A stretch of DNA of 64,000 nucleotides from the NCBI GenBank assembly GCA_021234535.1, contig CM037838.1, positions 17,615,009 through 17,679,008 on the forward strand, written 5' to 3'. Origin of the DNA: Stichopus chloronotus (taxonomy: Eukaryota > Echinodermata > Holothuroidea > Aspidochirotida > Stichopodidae). Numbering within the stretch: position 1 is the stretch's first letter; every line of letters begins with the position of its first letter. The notes below the pieces were generated by a model. It saw nothing but the letters and a program-made list of their open reading frames with translations, was not told the DNA's origin and made no database searches. Shown piece after piece: positions 48,268 to 62,500 of this stretch. The translations under genes were made by a program, and so were the position numbers.

Positions 48268-51200
48268 ATAGCCGCATATGGCGTACACTGCAGAAAAGTC
48301 AAAGATCATTTTAATTAAGGATGTTCGTAGTTGCAAATTATACGATTTCTTTTAACATAGAGTTGTGGCCAGAGAAATGGAACTGAAAAACTATAGTTAA
48401 TGGCGACCCCCCCCCCCTCCCCAACTGAACCTAAGTGAAGATAAGCGTTTAGTTGGCTCGAAGGTATTTCTTTCTTTTATTCGCCTATTCTTGTTCAATA
48501 TAAGTCAGAGTTCAAGATTAATTAAATCAAGTTATCCTTAAACATGAAGCTCCCTTGGAACAATACTTTGATGTGTGGTTTCTGTTGTCAATTAACAATT
48601 TAATAGCAGGGGTATAAAACTCTAAACGACCGTTTAATTGGATATATTTAGCACATTCCTTGTCTAAATGTCTTCCCTTGCACTTCCCTCAAGAAAATTC
48701 GAAAGTAAACGCGATCACTACTTCACAAGTTTGATCAGTAACACGATACCGTAAGTAACGTTTTTGCATTCTTTAATTCCCCCCTACATTCATTAAAATG
48801 GACATATATTTTACGTTTATCTTTCTGGACGTGTTGCATTTGATATGAAAGGGCATACAGATAGTAACCAGACTTTTTTCACTGCTCGAGGGAGGGGGAA
48901 CTGAAAGGTAAAGGGTTGGAGTGGGAGAGCGGTTGGCGCGTAGCGTAAAGGGAGAACACGTGGATAAAATGCCCCTCAGATTGCAATCTCCCTTGCCTTG
49001 TGAGTCAGCTAGTGTTTTCATTTTTCCCCTTCATATATCTTTTGGAGAAGGAGGAGAGTGGAGGACAAGACATTAGTCAGCTCTGCCCATCCCTCCCCCT
49101 CCGCTGGTTATGCCACTGGCATAAATTGAAGTAAAAAAATAACTTTGTAATCGTCTTTACTATGTTGCGTCCTGCCTTCCGGACTAGTACTAGTCTGGCT
49201 TCCTGAAACTACAGTTAAATGTTTTGCTTTTATAAATAATTAAAGAATCCTTCTATAGGCCTATCGACTGAACATTTGTTGAGTCACTGTTTTTGTCGCC
49301 AATAGTGAGCGCTCAGATCCACACGCACTCCATACTGATAGCCGTGTGAACATTGTACAGGGGTGTCATAGACAAAATAACTGTTGCGGATGTGCAGTCG
49401 GCACGTAGTGTGGTTGACGTGCGGTTGTCACGACTGCCATTAGAGATATTTGCCGTCATTTGACATTGAGCTCAAATAAAGGGCCCCTCTACGGCGTACG
49501 CAAAAGGCCCCGTACTACCCTAATTCGGGAACCGAAAGGGTGAAGTATAATAAATTACAATACCGGAGCTGAAACGAGATGCTGAAATGAGATCTAGGCC
49601 TATTAAGTAATTAACATCTTGACCACTTTAAGTACTCGGTATCGCGGATGTCGGGTTTTTTTTTTGGGGGGGGGGGGCGTAGTTAGACATCTCCACCACT
49701 TTCTTGACTGGAGAGGACATTTACACATACACATTTGTCCCCGACCTCTCTCTTTTTAAAGACTTTAGTATAAAAGTATAACAAATTGAACTATTCATAT
49801 TGTTAATGTAAATCTCCAAATCTTTATTTTAAAAAAAAAAAACCTTAGCTGAAATTCACAATGCCAGAGATACAGAATATAGTGCCATTTCCTTCAATCT
49901 GAGATACATTTTATGACAAAAATGTCTCCGTACACTACGCGCTATCTGATGGAGGCAGTCCTCATAAATGGAGTCATCACTGCTCGCTACTCACTTTAAA
50001 CAGCACGACATGGAAGGCCATATATATGCTGGGCGGTTTTTCGTTCATGCGACCTGAGACATTCTTCCACAATCTTTAATCAAAGGTACTGTCTCCCCCT
50101 TCACCACACACACACACATTTTCGATATCAAATCGACGCCCAATTATGAGCCCTTCCTCAACCCCGTTCTCATGAATATCTGTCCGCTATTTAGCTGCGA
50201 TTTCATTCGAATTTGGCCATGCCGCACGTCCTTGTAATGTGGTGAAACTATTCGCACGTAACCTAAAAGGGTTCCTGCAAGTGTAGTAGTTCCATGCCTC
50301 AACACTTTTGCCTGATATCAATCTTTTTTGTTGGCTGCATATGTTTTCAGAGTAACATTGAAACTAATCAAAGAATAACATTGAAACTAATCAAAGTTGT
50401 TGCACTGCGGATGCGCTACACCCCCCCCCCCACCCTCTTCACCAATTAACCCATGCATCCACAATGAATATGCCCTGCAAATTTGCATAAAATTATCACA
50501 AGTGGAGACTATAGTCACGTCTCATACAAAATATTAATCGATTAGGACGGAATATTAGGCAGGTAAAGTCAAGTGTGTACTGTGGAATTTCTGATGTTGT
50601 ACACAGTTTTTGTCCCCATGCACTCCTTCTATAAAGCAGTGCATACCGATCGAAAAAAAACTAATTAACTAGCTGGGTCTATTGGCATTTGAGAGTAAAA
50701 ATAATGTACGAAAGTCTTGATGATATACTGAAATACCAGTCAGTACATGTATTTCTTCAAAATGAAAGAAAAGTTATACAATTTTTTGTCAAACTTTAAA
50801 GTTAAATTTTATATTTTGCTTGTTATCTCCTCATGGCTGTCATGTAAGTCTTAATTATTAGTTCTGGGTCACAATAGGTGAAGCATCTTTTACTACACAT
50901 CACTCAATAGTCGTTCATAACCAATGTTCTCTATGCACTTCCGTACTGTTTGCCCCGGTACTGACATATAGTTGCAAGCCGAACGTGTTCGTACGTAAGG
51001 AAGTCCTTTGCATGTTTCACAAAATAGTTCCGTTCAAGTTCACGTAAATTTATCGAAAAGATTTTTGAGTCTGTGTATGGGTGAGTGGGTATTGCCTGAG
51101 TGGTTGGTACACTGGAACAATATCTGTCAATATTCCAGGCTATAGGCCTTATCCTATTCCATAAAATACTCGTTGCCATTTAGTGCCTATTTTCAGAGTC

Positions 51201-53100
51201 CTGTACGGATCGGAGTATCAATTCAAAGTATTACGATATCAGCTAGTGTCAATCTGTCTGTCAACCTATTCGGGGCTTCTGACAAACACATTAACATTTC
51301 GTGAATCAATTTAAACGGATGTTTTTCTCGCGGTGTGCGTGCGTGCGTGTGTGTACTCGTAGCACTTCTGAACACATTTGAGTCTGGCCGGTGCAATTAC
51401 ATCTGCACTACTGATCGTCTGGTAGGAGTCATGCATACTGTTGCATACGGCAGCTTTAAATCTCGGCCCTTCACTTCCTGTCCCGTTTCTTATACAGCCA
51501 CGGACTTGGGGCCTAATACGGATTTTTGCACTCAACTTGTTGGTGATAGGTAATAGGAAGTGGTCTATTCGCCAGTGAGAATGCCGTTGAACATGCTTCG
51601 AAGTTCGATACCGCAAAACGTCAGTTGCCACTTTACCAGTCGTACCAAACGTTAGTCGTTTCTATCTGGGTTTGTGGTTCGCCGGACATAATTACAACAT
51701 GACTTTGACGATATATTGCTCGAAATGTTGGCATGGAGGGATGTGCAACGGATACCACTTTTCCGCGAAAAGCGACATTCTATAAAATATAGAGTAGGCC
51801 TAGGCCAAATTTCTTGATTTTCTTCAGCTTGTCAGCATTCTTTTAGAACTTAGTGTAGGCGGGTGCATATATAGTGAGGCTAATAGGCTGTTCTGTACTA
51901 GGCCTAGTTCAAAAATTGCTGCAGTTGTCGGGTACCAACATTTCATACTTCAGTCTCTTTGCAAAAGCGACAGATCGAGAGAGAGAGAGACAGATGTGGA
52001 AAGGTGGAGAGAGAGAGGAAAAAAAATACACAAAATGGCAAAATGGGAAATATATTCAAAATAAAAAAAAGAGACTGATCAGTTAATTAAAACTAGAATA
52101 CGTTGAAATGCAGATCATCGGTATATAGGGAAGTGGCACATATTCAGCTATTGAAAATGTGGTATGGCCACCACCATAGGGGCCTATAGTATAGTAATAG
52201 TAATTACGTAGAGTGCTATATAGGCCTATATTGAGACATGTGTTCGACACATATATTGTTTACCACATATACGAATTAAAGTGGATCCAATGTGATACCT
52301 TGTCTTGAAAGTTTGCTGTGGTATTGCTCAGGCTGGCAAAAAATAATCACAAAAATATGGGCATATTTTAGTGTCATTCGCCTTACTTGTCATAATCATT
52401 GTAGCAAGCTATAATGAAACGGTGCCATGGAAAATTTGTTCTTAATGTTTTCTTAGAATAGAAGAATTAACATAGGGAAAAAATCAAATGACCTGGACCA
52501 ATTTTGAACACACTGACAGTGAGTACTGGTACAAAGTAGCCTATAGGGTTCCTACATAGTTCGCAAAGCGCAGCAAGCTGCGACTTAAGGTTTAATTGGT
52601 GCTCAATAAATAGCCTACGCCTAATAAAAGTACATTTCACGACACACATTAGGTCAAATATTGTGTAAATGTTTGAGTGATTTTTTGGTACATATCCGGT
52701 AGTAGCATATTCTAACACCAAACTACAACCTTGAAAAGTGCATGTTGACAACAGGCGACATTATAATATGCATCATAAGGGGTCCTTCATCCATGTCATA
52801 AATTGCGGTGCACGTCTCTCTATTGTGACGCCTAGGTGTCCATTTTACAACAATTTATTAATCGTAACTGCAGCCGTGACGTGCGCGTGTCCATGACACA
52901 CCTTCTGCGCATGTCCAGTGACAGCCAATATTCCACATTGAAACGCAATGATGTCAAGTGAGAAATTTCTGTATAATTAGCAGTTTCCCACGAGGAGCAA
53001 CTAGTCGCGTGTTTCATTTTGTGCTTACCAGCGGTTAAATTGTGACAAGCACTATGATACCAAACGGACGGAGATGCATCTACTACTAGAAACGTTAACT
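48268..53100. other. Intergenic, no gene recognised
   Basis: AT-rich; G run at 49667-49677, C run at 50421-50430, GA-rich microsatellite at 51977-52020. No splice-supported exon seen. Confidence 0.4.
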
Positions 53101-53263
53101 CTTACCCCGTGGTGTTGCATTTTGTACTCGTCAGTCCAGGGCAAATTATTCAACGAGGATAACTTTTAACCTGTCACGTGATCAGTCCCATCGTCATATT
53201 ACGCCGTCTTTTCATGTTCGCGCCCTCTTTACAAATACATGCACCCCGCACCCCGATGTAAAC

Positions 53264-53512
53264 ATGAATCGTGAGGTTCTTGGATGCGATTCAAGAACCA
53301 TGGCAACGCGCCCGGGAGTAATTAGTAACGATGGTAACAGTAATACAATATCGAAAGAAATACCCATGATTCTGACGTCATTGAAGCAAGATGTGTTCGC
53401 GATGATAGAAGAAAGGTTTGCCACACTGGAGTCAGCTTTGGATCACCAGTCACAAAGAATTTGTCAACTAGAGAGCACCTTAGATGCGATGTCATTCCAC
53501 CATTACAGTCCG
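53264..53512 (+). other. NERD-NTPase gene exon 1 (coiled coil)
   Basis: ATG at 53264, donor GTAAGC after 53512, 83 codons, phase 0. The second half has a heptad-like pattern of L, I, F and M. A GC-richer stretch around the ATG may be part of the promoter region. Confidence 0.65.
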
Positions 53513-56500
53513 GTAAGCTGGTAATGAAATGACATTGACTGTGTGTGTATATTGATAGAAGTCTTGTGTCGCAATTGCAGCCTGCAAGACGAGAACTAAT
53601 ATAGTCTGACTTGAGAGCAACTGAGCTGAAGTGAAATGTTGGGTGACTTTGCTCTTCAAAGACGTCGTTCACGACTGGTGAAAGCTAGTAAACTTAAGTC
53701 ATTCACTTATTGAAGTTAATTAAATAGTCACTCCTTAAAAACAATGGTAATCATTAGCACGTCTTAAGATTCTGAAACGAATTGTTACTCTTTGAAAGTT
53801 AGAGCTAAAGTAGGCTATATACCCATGCATCGAGCTTCATGGTGTATGTAAGTTAATTATAAACATGCACTCAGATATACTCTTGTACTAGGGCGTCAAA
53901 TGTACGGAGTGTACGTGATTAGATTGACAATCCATTTTACTGTTCCATTGAGCACTCCAGTACCACACACAGTTTTATCTTATGAGATTGCGCACATGCA
54001 TTTCAAGAATATTTACGATGACTTCGTTAAAACAAACTTTAAAATTTTTCTTCTTTTTAAATGCAGCCGTGTCATGATCCGTGTGATTCACAGGGGGAGC
54101 ATCGTCATGTCAAGCGGAGAAGGGACCACTACTTTCAAAGGTTCATGGAAAAGATGGAGCAGTTGTGGGCCGCAACGCATCGACGTTATATGATGATGAT
54201 GGTGAGATTCACCAAGAAAACTGAGAGATTTGTTTTGTTTTGTTTTTTTTTTACATCAGGATAGACCGTTGTGAAAACGTTTGGATAAAATAACACGTAT
54301 ATTCGGAAACTTTAGTTTGTCTTTAGCTTCCCTGTGACTATACATGTTGTCGTATATCATGCATTAGCCTGTAATGTAACTTGACCGCCTAGTCGAGAAC
54401 ACAGCTGTTTGAACCTAATCGCAAATATTATTCTGTCTTGTATGAAACTAAGTCTGGTATATACATGCTCCCCTCTTTGGAAACTAGAGAAAGCTATCGT
54501 CATATGATATCCTTTAGTAAAGTTCCCCCAAAAGAAACGGAATTTGAATATATCGCCAACAAAGTTTTGACGAAAATTTCAAAACTGCCAATGAGGGCGA
54601 AGTGTTAACGAAAATTTCACCAGGGGGCATACAAGTCTTGTGGAATGAAAAAGAAATGTTCGAACTATCTCCTTCAAATGTTCTATTCCACTACCCATCC
54701 CCCCCCCCCCCCCCTCTCTCTCTCCTAAAAAGTAGGTTGGATGTAACATGATTATTCCTAATTCAACTGTAACAGCATCTTCCTTAAGCTATACGGAAAC
54801 GGTTAAACAATGAAAGTTGATGAGTATACAATGGTTAAAAATGAAACTAGATGAGCATATACACTGCTGTTAAGGCTTTCACAGATGCACACACTGAAAA
54901 TCAGAATTAATTTTAGCCACACACAAAGATTGTGCACTTGTGTGAAAAGTGACATTGTATGTATTTGTAGTGCAATTTATCATGCAACAATTCCAACTGA
55001 ATGACTTGCATTCGCTTTACTTTTCAATACGATAATATGTATGTTTTAGAATATATAGATGTGTTTTTAGTACTTTTCATTTTGCTTTCATTTCCTTACT
55101 ACGGAGTCCGAAAAATGAAAGACATGAAGAACTTATTTTTCTTTTCAAGGATTATCTCGAAAAAATACAAAGATCTCTAGATAATTGTAACTAGATAGTG
55201 GATTATCTCGAGATGATATATAGTAACATCTCGATAATTATCTCGAAGTAATAAATTATCTCAAGGTAAATTATTATCTCGAGATAATTATCTCGATATA
55301 ATAAATTATGCCGAAGTAATTCAAAGATGATCAAAGATAATAATTTACCTAGAGATAATTTACTATCTCATGATAAATACCTCGCGATGTTATGATCATC
55401 TCGAGATATCTCAATATTGTGGGATACGTATCACGGATAATTTATTGTCTTGAGATAATTTATTATCTCTGGATAATTATCTCGAGATCTCTGAGTTATT
55501 TAAAGAGAATACTTCCCCATGTCCCTTCCCAGGCTCCGTACTTCCTCGTTCATTGAAACAATGATCTATTTCTAATGAGTACGTTGCGTGCCATATAACT
55601 TCCCTAAGCATATATTCTCATGATTTTCCTTCATATTGTAAATTTTTTGTTTGTATTTTGTTTAATGGAACGAAATGTATACGGAACGAGCGTACCGCAT
55701 GTACAGGCACTTGTTTACAGTATAAACTTTTTAAACAATTTCATCCAGGTACGTGGCTATGACTGTCACTTAGAGAGGTGGGGGGGGGGGGTACAAACAC
55801 CCCATGGAAGGGCACGACCAGTGACATTTTTTTTTTGCTAACATGTGGGGGGAGGGTCTCAGGTGGGGAATATCGTTACTTGCATACTACGTAGAATTGT
55901 GGACTGTCTAAATTAAGTATCACCTTCGGTTGGCGCTGAAAAACTCTTAGAGAAAAATGTTCAGAAAACCAAGTAAGTTCATTGCTCTTTCATTGCTAAG
56001 TTTGTTATTACCTTTGCTGAATAACCGCCTGTAAGTCATACCAAGACCCCAGTTTACCAGCAGTAATTTTTTTCGTCTATCGATTTTCCACACGTTGAAG
56101 GGACATAGCTGTCGGGACTTGGGTGCCATGGCCCCTCGGTGCCCATGCTGGCTACGGGCCAGATTTTATCTTGAATATGGCGTAATTCATCTCGTTTTGT
56201 TTTAATACGTTTTAATACTTATTTTAAAGGAATACTGCTATGAAAATGAGAGACTAACATGTGATTGACACCATCACTTAATTTCATCTGTTTATGGTAC
56301 TTTTTTTTCAAGATATTTTACTCTAAAAGTTCATGAAACTTTATCAGGAAGCTGCCATTTTGAGATTATGATATCATTCACCTCACAACTTCAAATTGAA
56401 AAACTTTTGCTTTCTTTATACTTTATTGCCAAATTACCGTAACAGTATTGGAGAGATTGTAATCAATTATTAATGATTTAATTATTTCACGATACACAGT

Positions 56501-59500
56501 TATTCAACACAAAATGTGCAACAGTGTTGTATGAGCATTTATGAAAGTTATATCCTGTAAGGAAACCAAAGAAATACATTAAATTCATGCTGTCAGGGGT
56601 TACGTGACATCCTAATTATACTTACTACAGTTCGCTTCATTCAACTTCTTAACAAAATTGACAGCATCCAAGTTCTCTGAGTTTCAAAAGTTCATAACTT
56701 GATTAAAAAAGAAACAAAAAAAAAAAAAAAACAATTTTTAAATGACAGTTGAAGAAGATGTTTGCAATACAATTCTGCTCCATATTTCATAAAGATATTT
56801 CGAGGGTTTCGTTCTCCTTTAATTACAGAATTGTGGACAGGCTGAATCTGAAGATGATGCAGCAGAGGTCATGGGTACGGTAACTCAGCAAACGCGTATC
56901 CAGTTCATAACTATAGATCACCGTGTAAATCAACATCGCATGTGTTTCTCTTTACACTGTTTTTAATCCAGTAAATGAATGTCTAAGCAGGAGTGATTAA
57001 ACCAGAAAAAAAAATGGTTGGGAAAGAATCTACTAGTCGTGGATGGGTGTATCGTGGTTTCATCCTTAGATCTGTCGTCCTTGAGGAATAAATATTTTTG
57101 CTTTTGTAGCAGAGATCACTTGTTTATACAATCGTTCGCATGTCTGGATCTTGGACGTGTCAAGCATTTCTAAAAAAAAATATTCTGTAATAATTATTCT
57201 GTTGCTGGAAAGCATGTGTGATTTCGTTGTTGTCGATAATTGAGAACACATGAAACAAATGAAAGTTAGTGAAAAAAAAGTAATAATAATAGTGGCACTA
57301 TAGAGTTGAACTTTGAACGATACGATTCGTAAGCCTAATAGCAGCATGCTCTTTTAACTATAAGCTAGGGCAGGCAACTACAAAAGTGTTGATGATATGC
57401 ATATCACACGAATATTCGTATATTCTGTAGATTGAGTCAGATTACAGACAACTGTGTGATAGGTATAATTGGCAGGTCGGTGGTAAGATGTATCATGAAA
57501 CTATTTTTTTTTCTGTGTCAACAAGCCGGTTCTTTGTTTTCCACACACTTTCCCATTTTGTTGGGGTGTTTCAGTTTTGGGGATGCAATGTATACGGTGC
57601 TTAAAGTCTTCAGCGAACTTGCCTTCATAACAGCTTCTATTTAGTGAAGACGTAACACTACTGAACGATAAAACACCACCGGTAAAACTACAAAAAGTTT
57701 TCAAAATATCACAAATCGACCCCTTCTTACAAAAAGTGCCATGTCAAGCGAGAAAGAGAGAAATGGATGGAGAGAGAGAGTAGGAAGAGGAGAGAACGGA
57801 GGGGGATGGAGAGAGCGGTGGAGAGAGGGAAGGGGGTCTTTGTTGGTTGGCATATGTCTGCAAATAATTCACATTACTGAACTGTGAATCCCACACATAC
57901 ATAGTTTCGAATGGAAGTATAGCCTATACAGTATATGTCACTGGAGAACGACGTCTGTCGGCTTAGATACTCTAACTAGAACCGAAAGAGAGATCTGTCA
58001 TTTTTAATGATTGGAAGACTATTCTGAATGTATTGGAATTCGTTACTAAGTAGTGTCGTTGTGAAAAAAATTCTTTACTTTCTCTTCAGACAACATGATC
58101 GACAAACTGAAAGAAGAGGCACACTATTACCTCGAACTTGTTCAGGTAACGTGAAACAAAGCCGAAGTACCTTGTTTCGATCTTTTGCATTGACTAGCAA
58201 CCGCACATCGTGATTTGAATTAGGCTATGTCGGAAATAGAATTGAGGGTCAAGTTGCACTTTTAATTTTAGTTTTAGCAGGCGATGAGGGCTAAGACAAG
58301 AGTCAAATTTTTCACTGTCACTGCGACTCTACATATTCCCCCTGTTTCAAAGCAAACTGCTTTGGTAGTTTTCGCTGATTCACAAAAGTGGGGAGCAAAT
58401 ACAGAAATTCCATCAAACTATCCATATACCGCTACTTTACATAACGCAATCTTTGATAGGAATGTGACCTCCACAGCAGTTCACAACGCATGCGTAAAGT
58501 TGTCACTGATCATGTACACACATTTATCTTTCCGCATGTGCTTTCTCTCTTTTCCCACTTCAAACTCGTTAGAACTTTGCGTAACAACAACTACTATGAA
58601 AACTGAAGTGGCCCTTCCAATAGTGATAAGACAATATGTTTTTTGCTGTTTCGATTACATTTACCGTGCAATTATCCGAGTTGTAAGACAAATGCCCGAG
58701 CTCAACAAGCTGAGTTTATGAAATATCTTTTCATCTCTCTGTTTACGACGTTCATTTGGTGGACATTTCTTATACAGACCTATGTGTCCCAATTATTAGT
58801 GATCTGGCACGAAGCGAAAGGGTGGGGGATATATTTTTTTCTAATCATATTGCTAATATTTTCCATATTTTTCTATTTTATGCCTGCAATTTTTTGCCTT
58901 AGAGGGCCTGGAAAGTGTCACTTCCAGCGATGTCGGAGTGTTTTGGGCCAAAACATTCTCACTTATGAGTGGTAGCGCAATGCTACCACAGGCTGGATCC
59001 CTCCTTGACAAGTTGTCACATATATCTCCACAATGTATATACGATATTACTGTGACGTACAGTATAGTCAGCCGTGGTAAATGATATCACGAAAGTGGAG
59101 AGAACAAACTTTCAGTTTGCAGTTAGTAGTCACTTGAAAATAAGCAATTGACAAATCCTGATCACACACTTCCGTTTTACACACATGGGCCCCCGCAACC
59201 CTCATATAAACAGGTGAAAAATGGAAAAAGTAAAACCATCGAGGTTAAAAAAAATCCTATTCATCCAACCAATCCAAACACTTATGCAGCATCAATTCCA
59301 ATTGTCGGCTATGGAGGCTTTTGAAAGCCACGACGCCACAAAGAATTAACTATTCAATTTGCGACAATTCGTTCTCTTTAAGTGTCAAAGGGAAAAAAAA
59401 ATGTTTGTTTATTTTCTGGTTTTTATATTTTACAGCCATTTAACAAAGTTTCAGTTTTTCATTAGCATCCTAAAAATTCCCCAAATTGGGATTGCATCTC

Positions 59501-62500
59501 AACACTTGCTAAGTATTAAATTGCTGCAGACTTTCTAACTGCGTAAAGATTAAAAAAAAAAAAAAAGCTAAATGTGCAATTGATGAGTAGCAAAATCTAG
59601 TAATCTCAACAATTATACGCAAAATGTCAAATTGCTGACTATCTCCAATTGTGCAGGGATGCAGTATTTTGCAGAATGTTCCATTGAAGAGTTTGCAATC
59701 TTTTTGTAATCCGAGCAATTATTTACCGTGCCAAAATGGTGACATTTTTTCTTGGAAGCAAACTTTTGCGAAGTATCAAATTCAGAAGCTATGATACCTA
59801 TGGCAGCAATTATTTTCAAGATTTCATTTCGATCCAATATATAATTGTGACAACCAACCAACCAATATATATCTGTGTATTTTGGACCAAGCCATGATGT
59901 TGACTATACGAACGGCATAACCAAAACAACAAAAATGACAGAAAAGAATTCAAGACCCGTCTCAGCTTTCTTCTGTCACTCTTACGTTTTGCTTCGATAT
60001 TTAATGGAGCCATGGTGCAGAATACACTTGGCAATTCGACTCTTAGAGCTAGTGCCCCTGAAAAAAAAATTAATAATAATACGAAAAACAAAAACAATCA
60101 CAGAAGAGAAAAGAAAAACAAACGAGGAAGTAAATCAATCATTGTACTGCATGATTAGTTGAGCTTTTACCTTGCCCTTGAAAGCAGTGTAAGTTTTACA
60201 GTTTCTAACGCCCGTTGAGACTCCAGACTTTATAACAATAGTTATTTCAGGGTAAGTTGCCCTGTTTTGTACGGTGTCTACCCTGATTGAACAAAGAGCG
60301 TTACCCCGGTACCGGGTCGAGCATCTGTGGAAAAGCCGGTGTTGACAATACCACTAAAGGCATGAGGAAGAATATCACTGACATATTTCTAGACAAAGTA
60401 ACCTTTTTAGCATAAGAATATCGCCGATATGATAGTGTCGAGCTCTGAATGTGTATAAGACAGTTTATGATACACTGTCAGTGTTGTCCCTAATTGTACT
60501 GGCCTGTAATAAACCCATATCACCTTTTGTAGTACATTAAGTACCAACAATACCAATTTCTTGGATGTTTACGGCGCTCTGAGGGATGATGACCGTACTT
60601 TATTATTTGGCAGACTGACAGTCCGTAAATTAACGGCGACATAATTAGGAATCACTGAGTCTCTTGGCTTTCATGCTTCAGCTACGCCAACTTGAAACCA
60701 CGACGAACTGCAAGTATTTCCTTTTTGATCTCTCTAAAAAAAAGTTGCAAAATCGAAGGGAATGAAGATTTGATCGCAGGCACTCTAAAATGTTGCCCTC
60801 CAAGTTCCCTTAGTTAGCTACATCCATATGTACCACTGAGTCCCCCCTAGACCCCCCAGCCCAGCAATTCCCCATTCCTGTCGTCTGTTGTCGACAGACA
60901 TGCTTAGTCAAGCTCTTACATCTCATTCCAAATCTTCCGCCTCAATCCAAAAAGTTTCGGAACCGCATGAAATCGACGAAGGTGGCTTTTTGTCAGGACA
61001 GACAAACAAACTGACAAACATACAAACACAGATCTAGTGCAACAATTTCTGATATCTCTGGTGTCAATTGCGTGACGAAATCATGAACATAATAAAAGAT
61101 GATCTCGCTAACCACAGAACACAGGAAACAAGTATAGTTGCATTTGCAAATTTCCTGGTCATGTGATATTGTACAATGTGATTACAAACGAGGAAATGAT
61201 AGTTGTCACATAGAGACGTAGAGAGCGTTTACCTTCGGTCGATACAGTGAATTTCGATCACTAAATGGTAATGCTGTCGGCAGTAAATGAAATTTTCCTT
61301 AGTCAGTTGTACGTTACGTGCACTATATGTGCTAATATTGTTGATAACGCTCGTCGATTCGAACCTAAGTAATTAAAAAAAGGCATATGCTACTGACATT
61401 TGAAGGGGTTCTTAAATTAAGGAGAACAGTTTCAATTTAGCAATGAAACAGTAACGAACATTTTCAAAACGTGCGACAATATTATGTGACACTTTTTTTT
61501 TCTACATTGTAGTGAATGTGGTGGACCTTGCGTTTGGCTTTAAAGCTGAAACGTTCATATTTTCGTCCAATTTTACGTGGGAGAGAAATTTACCTGGACC
61601 TCTCCACTTCCTTTTCTTTGCATGTTCAGAGAGAAGACGGAAGACTTAAAACTGAATACTCTGAGTATCAACTATTTAACGAGGTACGTTGAAGGAGATT
61701 CAATTCAAAGGGGTGGAAGCAAAAAAAATGATGAAAACAATATAATTAATGAAAAAATGAAGAAATCGTTCCCATTTATGTCCACTGTAGTTTTTCCCCA
61801 TTGGTGTTTACCATGTGAGATGAAGTTTCTTATACAACCGCACTCTAAATTTCAAAGAGTGAACGTTCACACTCTGTCCTGCACTCTGAATTCTCATTGC
61901 CTGTAACATTTAGTGACGTCATGCCCAATTACTTTCTCTGATAGTGAGCAACGTCACTCATAAAGGAGTGAATTGAAGAACTATCACTATCAGATAGAGA
62001 AGAAAAAAACTTTGAATGATTGTTTTAATTTCCTTCTTCAGTCCTTACCGTACTTCTCGTTTCCTTCTCCCGAACTATACAATTTTGACTTTCATTTAAC
62101 ATCCATCATCTTATTTCGTAACTTTGGTACCTACATAAAGTTTTAAGCATTTAGTTTTCAGCATCAGTGACTCTAAGGACAAACTAGTGTTTCTCTTAAT
62201 GTATTTACCGTACAGGTCTACATTATGGTGAAAACAAGATTGATCCCGATAGAATATTTCATCTCAAATATTTTACTTTTTACGTAGCTGCAACAAAAAG
62301 TGAAACTGTCACATAAGGAGACGTGTCGTCCTGTTTCCTTACAGCTTTTGCAGCACTGATTCAATGTGTGAAGACAAAACCGAAGAGGTATTCTCTCACG
62401 TATCTCTACAAACAAACAAACAAATTCTCGAATTTTAATGAAAACCATCATGCGCAAAACATTCCGAACGTATAACCGTCGAATGCATGGCAGAATTAAA

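Noticed and set aside
57766..57838. GA-rich tract as a regulatory element
   Set aside because: Simple sequence; nothing beyond composition supports a function.
58284..58721. 145-codon + strand frame, longest chance frame near the NERD gene
   Set aside because: It has a possible acceptor (TTTTAGCAG) and joins exon 4 in phase, but no good donor, and exon 4 to exon 5 already joins cleanly. Could be a retained-intron tail at most.
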